Below are positions 13,801 through 28,800 of a stretch of 64,000 bases of DNA, in pieces (positions within the stretch are counted from its first letter, which is position 1; every line of letters begins with the position of its first letter). The stretch is from Centropus unirufus (lineage: Eukaryota > Chordata > Aves > Cuculiformes > Centropidae), in the NCBI GenBank assembly GCA_013397695.1, contig VYZI01000083.1, positions 124,001 to 188,000 on the forward strand, read 5' to 3'. A program made the position numbers and the translations under genes. Below the pieces are notes generated by a model. That model searched no databases. It was not told where the DNA came from and saw nothing but the letters and a program-made list of their open reading frames with translations.

Positions 13801-16800
13801 ATTCCTGGAAGAAAGAAATGTGACAACTCCAAAGGTGCTGAGCTCTGCTGTGAATATCATGACGCGAGGATTTCATAGCTGGAGAATATTCATCAAATCA
13901 TAGAATTGCTTGGTTGGAAAAGACTTTTGAGATGATCAGGTCCACCCATACCTGTCTGCTACTAAACCAGATCCCTGAGCACCTCATCTGCCCATCTTTT
14001 TACCCCAGGGATGGGGACTCCACTTCCTCCCTGCGCAGCTTCTGCCAGGGCCTGAGAACCCTTTTGGGGAAGAAATTTTTCTTAATCTCCAGTCTAAGTC
14101 TCCTCTGGTGCAGCTGAAGCCCATTCTCTCTCATCCTATCACTTGTTACTCGGGAGGAGAGACCAGCACTCACTTTGCTACACCCTCCTTTCAGGCAGTT
14201 GGAGGCAGGGATGAGGTCTCCCCTCAGCCTCTTCTTCTCCAGGCTGAACCCCAGCTCCCTCAGTCGCTCCTCATTGCCCTTGTTCTCCAGCCCCTTTCCC
14301 AGCTCCCTTGCCCTCCTCTGGACATGCTCCACTGCCTCAATACCCTTCTTTGCGTTCTTTATGTTCTGTACTGTACAGATCACACTCGGGCATCCACCGA
14401 GTAGCTTCTGTTGTATGTTTTTGTGGTTTCCTTGAAGCAGTTGGTGTTTTTACCTGGAACAGTTTCTTCAGGAGTTCAGAGCCCACTGCGTCAGTGGGTG
14501 TAGAAACCATGGACTCTTTGTCTGCAATGTATGTGAACCTGCCAGTATTTCATAAAGGATTCTAAAACTCTAGCTTAGGTGGGACATTTTTGTCCATTTA
14601 TAGAAGGAGCCATATATTTTAGCAAGTTTGAAGCCTCAGCTGGTGGCAACCCATGCAGTAACTCTGATGAGCCCACAATGATTTATTGCAGTGGAGGACT
14701 GAGCCCAGCAAGTTAGATATTCCCTGCATGAGCACAGATTGTATTCATAAAGTCACCAATGTTGGACTGCACTACACTGTTGGAGGAACAAATTATGGTA
14801 TTTCTATTCAAAACACATTGAAACTCACAGGTGTCCTGTACAGGGAGTAAATATAAAACAGTGAAAGGAAAACCCTGAAAATTAGCTTTATTATAACCAT
14901 AAGCACCACATAATTTATCATTTGTAGCATGTTTTTTATTATTGCTTATTACTTTTTATATTATCCTAACACCTCTTCTAGTGAAAGCAGGGCCTCCTGG
15001 TGCCCTGAGCAAAACACCCAATAAGAGGCAATATTTCCTCTCAAGAGCTTACAGTTTAGACAAAAGGGCAGTGGATAGCAAAGGCAAGGGAAAGTGATTT
15101 GCCTGAGATAATGCAGCAAGTTAATGGTCAAAATTAGAAGAAGAATCATATTTTTATATTCATACCATGTGTTCTCTTCACTCAATCACTCTTCTTTTGC
15201 TACAGATTGAATGTAGCTATACAGTCCTTCCCTCCCATGGTATCCTTACAGTGCTCTCTCCCTGGATCCTGATCTCCAGGCCATTCCTGAGAACAGGCAT
15301 TATGTCTCTGGGCAAAGAAAGGCTCCCACTGCATCCATATCTCAATAGACAGATTTATTTTGAGAGATTTGTAGGCAACTACAAGTGTGACTGAAAGCTC
15401 CAGTACTTCCACCCATCTCACCACAAAACATTTCTCCCTCAGGATAGAGAAATGATTACAATGGAAAATTTCTGGTCGAGTCTGCAACTCCTGTGCTTAT
15501 ATGCCAGTGTTTTGTCTTTAGCTCACGTTGCAGACCTCCTGTGCATCACCTGATTGCCTTCTTCTCATCAGACAAGTGTATGGTGACGATAAAATCTGAA
15601 TGCTATTAATTGGAACTTGTTCTACACTGATAGTCATTTGTATGGTGCAGATGTTTCCATCCTTTTGGAATGAAATGGAGGAAATCCTCATTTGCTGTGA
15701 AGTTCAAACACAGAGCTGTTACCCAGAAAGTGTTTCTTCTGCCCTAAATTATGTCCTACTTCTGTGTAATCCAGATTTTCACTCTCATTGCTGGTTCTCT
15801 TTTCAGTTTTGGTATGATTCACGATGGAGAAGGAAACCCTTGTAGAAAAGCGGAGGGTAATATAATGTCTCCCACACTCACAGGAAACAACGGAGTGTTT
15901 TCTTGGTCTGTATGCAGCAGGCAGTATCTCAACAAGTTTCTCAGGTGAGTTGGGTGTAAATCAGGGCTGACGCCAGGGGATTGATCTTTGGTAACTGGGC
16001 TTGAACTCTTGAACAGGCATAAAAACTAGTGAAGTGTGAAATTCATCTCTTTGAACTGTGCTCGAGCCACTACTGGAACCCACACACCTGGGCTGATGAA
16101 GTGTAGAGGTGGGATGGTTTCCAAAGAGTGATTCCACCCTCCATGAAGATCCTGCAGGGATGCCTGGCGTATCGTTCTTTCCCAGGCATTCCTGTCCACA
16201 GCCGCATTAGGCAGAACTGAACACCAAAGAGGGCAGACGCAGTGATACCAAAGTCATTACCAACTGTAAACTAACATTGGTGGCCTTGCTCTTGTTTTTG
16301 CTCATCTTATGAGTGAGGACATGCTGCATTTTTCATCTGCTTCTAGGGGAAAAAGAGGGAAAAAGAGAAAGATGCCAATTATTTCTAGTGTGTTGGAGTT
16401 CCTCAGGGATGCTTTTAAAGGAACTGTTTTCCTGTCTGTGCTTAATGTTGTCAGAACTGCAGTCCTTCCCTGTGTGACGTTCCTTTTCTTTGCCAGACAT
16501 GGGTAGCCTAGACCTGAGTACTCAAAAAATGCAGAAGCAATACTGAGAGCCTGATCCAGCCATTTGAGATGTTTATTCCTTAGAGTAAGGATTGAGTGCT
16601 TACTTGTGTAGATCAGATGTGGTTTTGCTGATCTGTAGCAAATGAAAATATATTGATATAGAGATCATAGCCATGATTAATAGGCATTCTCATTACAGTA
16701 CAGCACAAGCTGCCTGCCTGATTGATGAGCCTAAGCAAACAGGACAGTATAAATACCCTGAGAAACTGCCAGGGCAGATCTACGATGCTGATACCCAGTG

Positions 16801-19800
16801 CAAATGGCAATTTGGAATGAAAGCAAAACTGTGCAACCTCAACTTTGTCAAGGTACCTCTCGAAATACTCCTGAAAAGTTAGATTACCTTAGAGAGCAGC
16901 AGGGCACTAAATCAGTACGAGTAACAGTGATGATGATGAGTAACAGGGGCCTGGGCTATTTGTCTACCTTATCTTGCTCGGCAATTTTCTTTGAAGGTCC
17001 TGGCCTCTTTGGAGGAATATCACAGTCCCCGTGGAGTTCCAGAAGGAAATGGGGCCTTGCCAGCAGTCACGAGGAGTGCAGTTGAGTGCAGGAGCCCCCT
17101 GAGCCCTGCTTGCTATGCTAGGAAAATGAGCAGGCAGCCGAGTCTTGATCGAAACATTCATGGGGGTCAGAAGGACTAAGGGTCTTGTGTTTTGTTTTAC
17201 TCTTGTACCTTGACAGCAAAGTCTGGAAATAATCTAAAGGGTTGTTTTAGAGCAATAAAAAATGTAAGGTATACCCTTGACTTTGTGATGAAGGTTAATT
17301 TCTGATGAACCTTTGTTGTAGTGACTGCTGCTCTCCTTGCTGATCTCTTCAGCAAAGGCATTTCATTCAATAATCTGGAGTACTCGTTCTGAAAAGTAGC
17401 CTGGGCACTTCTTGTACTCCTGTTGTTGTCCTGGAGGATTAATTTTATGCTAGCCTCATTTATCAGGTGATGGCATCTGTATTTTTTCTCCAGCCAACAA
17501 AGAGAGAGAGGGATCAGCCCTGTGGAGACAGCGCTTCAGAAAATCCACTCTCTTCAAAGTATCACAGTTGCTGTAGGCTGGATGGAGTTTTAGCCTTGAA
17601 CTTTTTAATTCAGGCCCTGTTCTGAAATGGTTTTATGCTCAAGTTTAAAATACAGCTCGTGAAGTGGTGCATAGCCCAGGTGGGGATACATGGGACGTGG
17701 CTGTGCTGTGAATTCTACTAAAAGGGTTTATTTGTATGGCTTTTAAGTGAGCAAATGTGCCCATAATTTGTTCCACTCTAAGCAGCAGGAAATAATGGCA
17801 ATGATGAGTGCTCTAGTGGGTACTTTTGTCTTTTCAGGATATATGCAAATCTCTCTGGTGCCACAAAGTGGGTCATAGGTGTGAGACCAAGTTCATGCCA
17901 GCAGCAGAAGGAACAGCTTGTGGTCTCAGCATGGTAAGTTGTTTTATGAAGAGGGCAATGCCGTTCTGTCTTGTTATTAGACTGTGTTGGGTAAAGAAAC
18001 AGCTCAAAGCCAGTTATCCAGATCCCTCCAGGTTTCTTATCTTGGATTCCTGGACCTCTCTGTAAAAGCTTTTGTTGGGATACGTAGTCAGGACTAGGCC
18101 TGGGAGCGGCACTCATCTCATGGTGGTGAGGGATGCCTCTCCCAGCCAGCTGTGGGGCAAAATGTATCTGGCAGACCTAAATAAGTTAAAAAGCCATTAA
18201 TTGTAACAGAACTTGGACCAGGGCTTCAAATTTCGCCTGATATTAGCATTCCTTAAGCCATATTTGCTGTACTGAATAAGTCCATCCTGCATGTTATTAT
18301 CAGTGATTGCTACTAAAGGGGCATGGGTTGTTTTAGTTGAATCTTCTAGTTTAGATTAATTTATAGTTGCCTGAAATATTTTATTTTGCTGGAGTGTTTC
18401 CTCCAGCAGAACTCTCTTTTGGTTTTCAAGTTACTATCAAATATTCTATTTCACTTTTTCTCTTTGTGCAATATTTCATGGTAGAATGATAGAAGGGAGA
18501 TTTTAGCAGGAAGTCAGCAGGCTGGTTTTAAATTACATGGGCAGTTTTGAAGTTCTGGCAATACAGGAACATAGAATTATGGAATAATTAAGGTTGAAGA
18601 GACCTCCAAAATCATCCAGTCCAATAATCGGACCAACACCACTGTGCCTGCTCAACCATGGCCTGAAGTGCAATAGCCATACAGTTTTTTGACCCCCCAG
18701 GGACAGAGACTCTACCCCTGCCCTAGGCAGCCTCTGCCAGGACTTCCCCCTCTGCCAGTAAAGACCTTTTTCCAATCTAAACCTCCCCTAGAGCAATCTG
18801 AGGCCATTTCCTCACATTCTCTCCCCTGGAAGAAGAGAAAGTACCTGTCTCAGTTCCACATCCTTTCAGGGACCTGCAGAGAGTGATGAGGTCTCCCCTC
18901 AGCCTCCTCTCTTCCATAAATTGACAAACCATAAATGCAAGGAGGCCTTGGAGAGCCCTGATGGCTTCGGGGAGGCCCAGGCGAGCCCCTTGGGGTTTGG
19001 AGATTTGCACCTTAGTGAACTTGAACTTGGAACTTGGTGATCTCAGAGGTCTTTTCCAACCTTAATGGTCCCATGATTCTATGAAAATTTAGGACATTAC
19101 TTACCTGTCCTACCATGTGTCCTTCAGTGAACCATCCTCGTCCTGCTTGAACTATGTCGTTGAGTTCAGTTAGTCACCTCATGTTTATTAGGGTTAAGCA
19201 CTGATGCTATAAAAAGTGGCTTGTTACTTTTTGCATCTGCTAGGTACCGCTAACTCTGTTGGGATATTGTTTGGCATTCTTTTGGCAGTGGTGTCGAAGA
19301 GGACAGTGTGTCAAATATGGGGATCATGGACCCAAGCCTGTCAATGGCCAATGGTCGGCCTGGTCCGAGTGGTCCGAGTGTACTCGCACCTGTGGAGGTG
19401 GGGTCACATATCAAGAAAGACACTGCAATAATCCAAAGTAAGCCATAGATATGAAAAAGGTATTATTTTTCTATTTATTTAGACAAAAAAAAGAAAGTAG
19501 GTACAATTTCACTGTACATGTGATAAAGATTCCAACTCTTTCCTTCTTGCCCACTATGGCCAGTCAGTAGTTGAAGGGCAGAACTGTCCTGGTACTGGAA
19601 AGCAGTCTGAAGACTGCTGAAGTCTTAGAACATCTACAGTCCAAATTACTCAGTCCAGAACTTGTCAAATACGTGCAGAAATAATGAAACCCCACACAGA
19701 TATTTTCATACTTGATAATGTAGAAGGCAGGGGAAAAAGGTATTAAAACCTATTCAGATTGCTGATGAGATTGCATTACCCAGGATAATAAACCAAACGT

Positions 19801-22800
19801 TCAAAGTAAATATCCAAGTGGTTGTAGACAGATGTCTTCATGTGTCTGTCTTGTTCTCTGCATTCCTATGTGTTCCACAGATCAGCGTAGAGTTGCTGAG
19901 CTAGGAATTGTATGCTAACTCAGGAAACATTGCTGGTGTTTTCCTCTGATATTGCCCCGTCACTGTATTTACTATTCCTTACAGCTCTGTTTCCAAGTAG
20001 AAGTGAAGTGTTATCAGACCAGTGTATTTCCAAGTCCTCCATTCACTTCAAATTAGAAGAAAAAAGGATTTCACTTTTTTATTTCATACACAACAGGCAC
20101 AGACACTTATACTCTTCCTTGCCCACAATAAAAACAGTGTTTAAACTGCAGTAATAAAAGCAGGGAAGGTATGACAGCTTTTATATGAGGCTGTAAAGAA
20201 GCCTCACACCTATTCTATAGCACTGCAGTAATGACACCCATGCTTCATATACTGTGTTATAGGAACATGTCAGTTAGTTAAAATAGTCTTTATTACCCTC
20301 ATTCAGTCAGGACAGTTTTTGCAGATCTCTAGCAGAGCATTTTGTCAGCCTCTTCTGTTGTTTTTCAGTGTGTTTTGATAAGTAAAATTACTTGGATGAC
20401 TCCTTTGTTAAACTATTTAGCCAAGGGAAACCAGGGTCTCCTTTACACATCATACATCTATTCTGGTCCTGCTTCGGTCCCTGTTTTGCCTGCTAAATTT
20501 GTAAATATGCACATAGCTCTTTGCATTTATTCGGATGCCTGCCTTGGGTGACAGCAATGGAAACGTCTCCATTTGATGCTCTATCCTAATGCATAATGGT
20601 TTCACATGGACTTCAAACGGCAGCTCTCTACCACTGAGGGTGTCTGTTACTGATGCATTATGTACTTAAAACCTGCAGTGAGAGTGATCTCTCCATTCTA
20701 ATTAAACTAAGACCTAATGCAAGACTTGCTGTGCCCAGGTAAGCCTTGATAGCAGAACTGGATTGTGTTTACGCTAAATTTACTTGTATTGTATTAGTGA
20801 TAATTCAGTTAGAGACAGGAGAAGATACAAGGCTATAAATCTCTCTCAGATCTGGTGATGAGATGCCAGGGCCATAAATAATCCCTTCCCACCACAGCGT
20901 GTGAGTATCCAGGTATCTGTACTTCCCAAGACTATAAATGTGGAATCATTAGAAAAATGAGACTAACCATTTTCATTGTTAAACCACATGGAGTGATTTA
21001 TAACCCAGTCACTGCTCATGGCTCACCTGTATCACTACACATAAACAAAGAATAACCATGCCTTTCCTTCTGAACTTCTGAAATATATTTCAGATGTTTA
21101 TATATTTCAGTCGTTAAGTGCTTATTATTTCATATGGAATCTATTTATTTCACTTTTCCTAATCCAGATTTGGGGGCGGAGGGGGGGGAGGCACATGAAG
21201 TTCAAAAGCTTAGTGGACAATTTTGGATAGTAAAATTTTGAGAATGACAAAGAATAACGTATTTCTGTAAGAGATGAGGAGAAAGGGTATGGATCTCTGA
21301 AGAACTGACTGTACTTATTAAAATAAAGTTTTGAAAGGAGTCCAGTTTTCAGAGCAACTAGATTCTTAGGAATGGCGAGGGAGATTTAAAGGAGACACAT
21401 CTTATTCGGGGCTTATAGATGGGTGAAGAAGACATTCAGGCTGCTTATGGAAATCTCACGATGGAAATCTCTGGAGCTCAGCTGTGGATATGCTGAAACC
21501 ATTACCTTCCTGTAAATTGTCACTGTGCAGTTTCATGGCTCTGGCTTCACAGCACCTTCCAGTTGTGGTACTTTTTCAAGATAGAAAGAAATTACATAAC
21601 TTAATAGTTTAGCTGGGAAAGAACCTGAAGGGTGCCCAGTATTTACCTTAATACCCAAATTGTATCTGTGGGACTGCATCCTACCCACCTTACAAAAGGG
21701 CATTGTTCATTAGGAGCAGAATGGTGTTTAGGCATGTGTGCAATCAAAAGACTCCATCGAAATTGCTCAAACATGTCTTTACACTCTTCGGTGTGCAATA
21801 TCTGTAACAGTGACTGCAGACTGCTGCAGAGCAATGCTGCATCGTAGAACTGCAAAATTATCATCGCAGAATTCCTATGCAGATCCATAAGGAGCACAAA
21901 TTGAGGGAGTACATTTCTCAGCAGCTTGGCGACCTCTCAGTCACTTTAAAAAGAGCAAGACTTGTATTTTACGTTGTTTTACAGTTGTATGCATCGGCCA
22001 AATGGGTAAAACCTGTTATTCTGACAACATAAGATAGCAGCAGAGGAAAAGAATATGACCTTTTCTTTTGGGCCATAATTAAGGGAAATCCACAGGTAAG
22101 ACTTGGTGACGTGGATGTGACATGTTTGAAGTTGTCTGGTGTTATCCTGCATTAACTCGTATTGCAGGAGGTTTTTTTTGGCACGTTTGGGTTCCAGCAG
22201 AGTAAAAATAGCTGAATAACCAGACTGAAACCAGCCAGTCCAACATTAATTTAAATTAGTGAAAACATGACTCACTTCTAGATGGTTGGATCTTTGCTGA
22301 GTTTTCACTGATCTGAGTAGATAATTAATGGCAACTGCTTTGCTTGCATTTAGGAACCACGAAAATTAATGTCCTGTGTAAGAAATACTGATCTCTAAGA
22401 CAATATATCCTCTCATTTTCCCTGTTAATACATGCGTACCAGGCCAGTCATACTAAGGTTTTGGAAAAGACTTTTTCTTTCTGTGTTTTAGGCCCCAATA
22501 TGGTGGCAAATTCTGCCAAGGTTCCAGTCGTATTTACCAACTCTGTAATCTTCAGCCATGCCCAGCGAATGGCTTGGACTTCCGTGCCCAGCAGTGTGCA
22601 GAGTACAACAGCAAACCCTTCCGGGGCTGGTACTACAAATGGAAGCCCTACACTAAAGTGGAAGGTAATTATGCCACAGCTCTGACAGACAAAGGCAATT
22701 GCAGGAAGTGAGCTATAATCTATAATTCATCCATAGTCTTTGGGCAAATAACACCTTCATGTAAGCAAGTAGAAATTCAGTTGGCTCATTTGAGCTGTTT

Positions 22801-25800
22801 GCTTTCTAGCACAGTTGAATCCAGCCTCCTGTGCAATGCTGCCTGTTTGAGCATGCAGGATTGAGTTTGGTTGTGAATTTAAATCTTTGTCCTTAGCACG
22901 ACTCCCTGGCTGCTGCTGCCCTTCTCTTCCATTTTATATTACATATCTATGAGTGTGAAAACAGAACAAACCCATTTCCCTGGATTTTTCAGCATGGGAA
23001 ATGCGAGCTCCCCCAAAACACTACAAGAATCTTCCTTCTTTTGGAATGTTCTCAGATTTCAAAATGTAACAATAAATCAACCTTTTGACTTTGCTGCTGC
23101 TATAGGCCCATGAGGACTGGAAAAACAAACAATCTACTGGCATACAGTTTATATAAAGACAACTTTGACTAAGAGATCTTGATAAAGTTCAGGTTTCAAT
23201 AATTATTTCTTGTCTTTATACAAACAAAATTTATTTTTGCTTTATGCATCTTCGTTTTGCAAATATTTTGAATTGATGTTCATTTTTATCAGATACAGCA
23301 CACATTTTCTGCAGTTTGAAAGCACAGTGTGTAGCTCCAGTTGCCACTTGAATGGAAGTGGCTGCGGCCAGTTCTGTTCAATATCTCCATCCAGGATGTG
23401 GACAAGGAATGGAGTGCTCCCTCAGCTTGCAGAGGACACCAGGCTGTGTGGGACTGTTGATCTGCTTGAGGGCAGGGAGGCTCTGCAGAGGATCTGGACA
23501 GGCTGGATCCTTGGCTGAGGCCAATGGGATAGGGTTCTACAAGGCCAAGTGCTGGGTTCTGCATTTCAGTTACAACAGCCCCAGTCTTGAGGAAGAGCAG
23601 CTGGAAAGCTGCCCAGTAGAAAAAGATCTGGGGGTGCTGCTCAACAGCAGCTGAACATGAGCCAGCAGTGGCCCAGGTGGCTAAAAAGCCAAATAGCATC
23701 CTGGCTTGGATCAACAATGGTGTGGCCAGCAGGAGCAGGGAAAGGGCCATCCCCCTGTCCTTGGCACTGGTGAAGCAACATCTTGAATCCTGGGTTGAGT
23801 TTTGGGCCCCTCAGCACTAAAATGACATTGAGGGGCTGAAGCACATCCAGAGAAGGGGAATGGATCCCAGGGGTCTTGAGAAGTGGCTGAGCAAACTGAG
23901 GTGTCTAGTCCGGAGGAGACTGAGGGCAGACCTCATCACTCTTTGCAGCTCCCAGAAAGGAGGTTGTGATGAGGTGGGTGCTGGGCTTTTCTCCCAAGGA
24001 ACAAGAGGAAATGATCTGAGGTTGTGCCAGGGGAGGTTTGAGAGATACTTTTTCATGGAAAGGGCTGCCAGGCACTGGCTGAGGCTGCCCAGGGTAGTGA
24101 TGAAGTCTCCATCCCTGGAGGTGTCTAAAAGCCATGTGGATGTGGTGCTTAGTGACATGGTTTAGGGGTGGAGTTGGCAATGTTGGGTTTAAGGTTGGAC
24201 TCAGTAATCTTAAAGGTCTTTTCCAAACTAAAGAATCCTGTGATTCTTCTATGTCACTGCTTAGTTTAGCACCCGTACAAACTTGCTTTTGATGATCATA
24301 AATAATGATATATATATATGCACACATATATATATATGTGTATATACATATATATGTATATATATGTACATGTGTGCAACATTCATTGCCTGATTATAGT
24401 TACTTCTAAAGACTTTGCGGCCCTTTCCATGTGTTTGGAAACCTATGACCTAACAGCCATTAAGATCAGAGGGGAGGGGAAATAAGGCTTTGCAGCATGT
24501 TAACAATGGGTGATGTATGACAGGGAGAATATGGCATCTTGTTTGATAGAAAATAAGGCAGCCTACCTTGGGTTTAAATGCGTGTAGTAAAAGAAAAATT
24601 AGGGGCAAAGGGCATAATTTTCAAAAGCAAGGTGGCCCCGAGTGACTCTGGATTTGAAAATGCCTGTCCTTGCTCTCACAGCTGCTTTTCACTGTGATGT
24701 GTATTTCTACTCCTGGAAATATGGTCTGGCTTTCAAAACTGCTACAGATGCCTTGCCCCTGTCAAAAGTACTTTAGAAAATCCAGCTCTTATTTCAGAAT
24801 ACAAGGATACTATTTGAATCCAATTTTATCTCCTTCAAACTTTCACTATGCTGTTTTCTTTGTTGCATGATTTGAATTTCACATTTCAGCCGTTTTGATA
24901 AATATTTTGGATTTGCCCACACAGAATTCATCATCCACTTGTGTGCATGACATCCAGCTATGTATGAGAAGAAATTTGATTGACACTGGTTGGGTTTTTT
25001 AGGGGAAAATCTGACCCCAGTCCTCGCTGTCAGCTGAACCATTTCTGCCATCTTACATCCTTTTAGAATACTAACTAAAAATTAAATAAAATCATTACAA
25101 TCTCCCATTTCTCTCAATAAAAAATGAAATCTGAAGCTGTAGGTGGGCTAATGCAATAGGGGGTGTTTTCATTTGGGCATGCATTCTTAGGTCTGTGTGT
25201 GGACAGTCAGACTCACATGTTCTTTTAAACCAGCATCTTATAAGCTACTGCATTTGGCTCTAGCTCTGCCCAGCTTGAGATCCTGGTGTGCCACCACACA
25301 TAACCCTGTAGCTTGTGATTTAGGATGCAGGAAAAAGCAATATCAAAGTGCTTTTTTGTATGAAACCAACCTGTGCTGCAGGTGTACTGATAGTTTCTTG
25401 TCTGTTTTTTTATTCCCTATGCAGAGGAAGACAGATGTAAATTGTACTGTACAGCCGAAGACTTTGACTTTTTCTTTGCAATGTCCAGCAAAGTGAAGGA
25501 TGGAACTCCGTGTTCTCCAAATAAATATGATGTTTGCATTGATGGAATATGTGAAGTAAGAGAAAATTAAGTTTCTTATGATCCTGATGTCTCTTCTTTT
25601 TTTTTTTTTTAACTGGGCAATTGACTCCTTTATGGAAAATGCAGCTGTTTCTTCACATTCCCTTGTGTCTGAGTCCTTCACTTGTGCCTTTTGGTTGCAG
25701 CAAGTAGGGTGTGATCATGGACTTGGTTCCAAAGCTGTACTGGATGCTTGTGGAGTTTGTAAAGGAGATAATTCAACATGCAAGTTCTTTAAAGGCCAAT

Positions 25801-28800
25801 ACTTGATCCAGCACAAAGCTAATGGTAAGGAAAACTGTTCCACGTGATCATCAACTCATTGTTCTGTCATATCCCCATGTGTAATGTGTATGACTCCTTG
25901 CTCAGTAGGGCAGTGGCTAAAAGTCCAGGTACTAGCTGAATATCACAGGGACAGTGAGAGGAGAGGTCACAGTTCTCCAGTTTCTTGGTAACAAGAAAGC
26001 TATGAGCATTAGTCTTGTTTAGTTCATTTGCAACCTCTTGTTTCTTAAACCGCATTTTCCCTTTACGTGTGAATTTCCTCTGAAGACAGATTTTAGGATT
26101 CATACAAGTGAAAAAATAGCTGTCAACAGCTCCGCCTGGGATAGGGCTGTAGGAGACATAAAAAAACGATGCGCTGCATGGTGCCAAACACGACAGTATT
26201 TCCATGTCCATTTTCCAGACTGGAAGCTGTCCAGCTGGTTCAAGGGATGATCCGGTCACTGGGAGGTGGACTTTGCATTAGTGGACTTTCAGAGACTTCT
26301 TGTAAAATAGTCTCACTGGGCCTCAGCTTCTCAGGCACAAAATACAGCTCGTGTTTCTTTACCCATGGGGATATGTTGAGGATCCATTTGCTGTTTTTCA
26401 AAAGACATGTCAATACTGCAGTAATATGGGCCAGGAAATTGTTTAGGATACAGTAACACAGATACAATGCTAGAAAAATAAGCTAGACTGAAGGCTCAGT
26501 GAAATCAGCTGTGAGTAGGGGGCTTTGGGGGCAGCCAGTGGTGACTCATCCAACTGAGAGAGGTTTCACCATGCACAGCGGGCAGTGGCTCATGGCAGGG
26601 AGATGCAGTGGTACCAAGGGCTTGGTGACAGCCCTCTGCGTCCCAGAAGACCGTGGAGGAACTTTTTACAAAGGCATGTAGTGATAGGACAAGGGGGAAA
26701 TGCCTTTAAATTGGAAGGGGGAAGATTTAGTTAGACATTAGGAAGAAATTCTTCATGATGAGGGTGGGGACATCCTGCCCCCGGTTGCCCAGAGCAGTCA
26801 TGGCTGCTCCATCCCTGGAGGTGTTCAAGGCCAGGTTGGATGGGGCTCTGAGCAACCTGACTGAGGTGTCTGTTCCCATGGCAGGAGAGTAGGAACTGAG
26901 TGGGCTTTATGCTCCCTTCCAACCCAAACCAGTCCATGATTCTGTGATGTGCTTTCAACATCTGTAGGGAACTACTGGTAAAATAGTTACTGTGAAGCCA
27001 CTATTAGTCTGTTCTGCATTTTTTAAAGGCAAACTTGCTTTTTCTTGACTTTAATTGCAAAGAAAAATTCCAGGAATTGAAATACCTCTGAGTTACTCAG
27101 ATGACAGGCTGCAAGGAGGGGCTAAAATCAGAACTGGTTTCTCCTCACGAAAACAAAGTAGCTGTGGTGGATGACAACAGCTGTTTTCAATATCTCTTAC
27201 ACTGCAGCAATGTCAAATTGACCTAAAAATGATAACACAACTCTATCTGTGTGACAGTTGCAAAAATGTCACTTTCTTCTTTCATTTCAGACTACTACGC
27301 AGTGGTCACCGTGCCAGCCGGAGCACGCAGCATCCAGCTGCAGGAGATGCACATCTCCACCAGCTACCTCGCCGTGCGCAGCCTCACTAGGAGGTACTAC
27401 TTGACAGGAGACTGGACAATCGACTGGCCAGGAAAGTTCTCTTTTGCTGGGACAGTTTTTGATTATCAACGCTCTTTTAACCATCTGGAGAGCCTGTATG
27501 CAGCAGGACCAACTAATGAGACACTGGTCTTTGAAGTAAGCTTTCTTCTCTTTATTCTCCCCTTGATGTCTATTATGGAATTGGTAACAACAGCTTCAGC
27601 TCTTCCCTATGGCTCTCAGCAAGACTAAAGAATAGTGTGGAGCCACGATAGTGTTCAGACTTCACTGTGTGGCCATGCCAGATGGAGAGGTTTTTCACCA
27701 GTTTGTCAAGGGCTGAAGCTTAGCAAACTGTCACAACTTCAGGGAAAAGGGAGGTGCATAAAACACACCATATAACATTATTTCTCAGTCGCTGATGATA
27801 ATGGAAATTTAAACATATCCCATAAACTGTATACAATAAAATTCAGTGGGGCAAAAATTAAACCTGACATTATGGCAAGGCTTTATGGTAACAGTTGGAG
27901 ATAACGTGTCTGAAACTGCAGGCACAGGCAACCATTGTTCACTCTGCCTTGAGACACGGATGGGCAAGGCACCACAATGGCTCCTGAATTTCTGTCCATT
28001 CCATTTTATTGATGATAGTATCTAAAATAACAACTCTGATATATGTTTATCTCCCAACGACTTTGTTTTCCGTGCTCTGATGTCTTGTCTTGGAACTGTA
28101 TTGTGTAGAAAGTAAATCGAGTACTCAGGTGGTTCATTCCAGGGCTACAATTTTTAAACTCATCACTAATGCCTCTCGTCAAAGAAAAAGGTCTTTCTGC
28201 ATTAGGGTACTAGATTTTCTTTTACAAGGTGTCAGAACATCTTTGCACCCTTCACATCTGTGCACCCTTCCAGTGCTTAAGGGGGGCCTGTTGGAAAGCT
28301 AGGGAGGGGCTCTTGGTCAAGGAGGGCAGGGATAGGACAAGGGGAAGGGTTTTAAGCTGAAAGAGGGGAGATTGACATGAGATCTTGGGGAGAAATGCTT
28401 TTATGTGAGGCCCTGGCCCAGGTTGCCTAGAGAAGTGGTGGCTGCCCCATCCCTGTATGTGTTCAAGGCCAGATTGGATGGGGCTTGGAGCAACCAGATC
28501 CAGTGGGAGGCGTGCCTGGCTAAGGCAGGGTGTTGGAACTGGGTGGACTTTAAGGTCTCTTGCAACACAAGCCCTTCCATGATTCTCTGATTTTTTTTGA
28601 GGGCAATGTCTGGCTCAGTCCTCAAAGTCTTCACTCCCTGGTAGCTACACCAGTTCACCTGCTTTGTTTGAAGGCTCTGGCAGCTCCTTGGCTGTGTAAC
28701 TCGCCTGCTCTGTCCGTTTTGATGAATCCTGCCCTGTGAGAAGGAAGGAGCCCTTCCTAGAAGGGATTCAGTTCCTCCCCTCATCTCCTGCCAGCTCGCT

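Noticed and set aside
23289..23750. 153-codon minus-strand open frame
   Set aside because: It lies antisense to the long CR1 fragment and is a by-product of its GC-rich composition.
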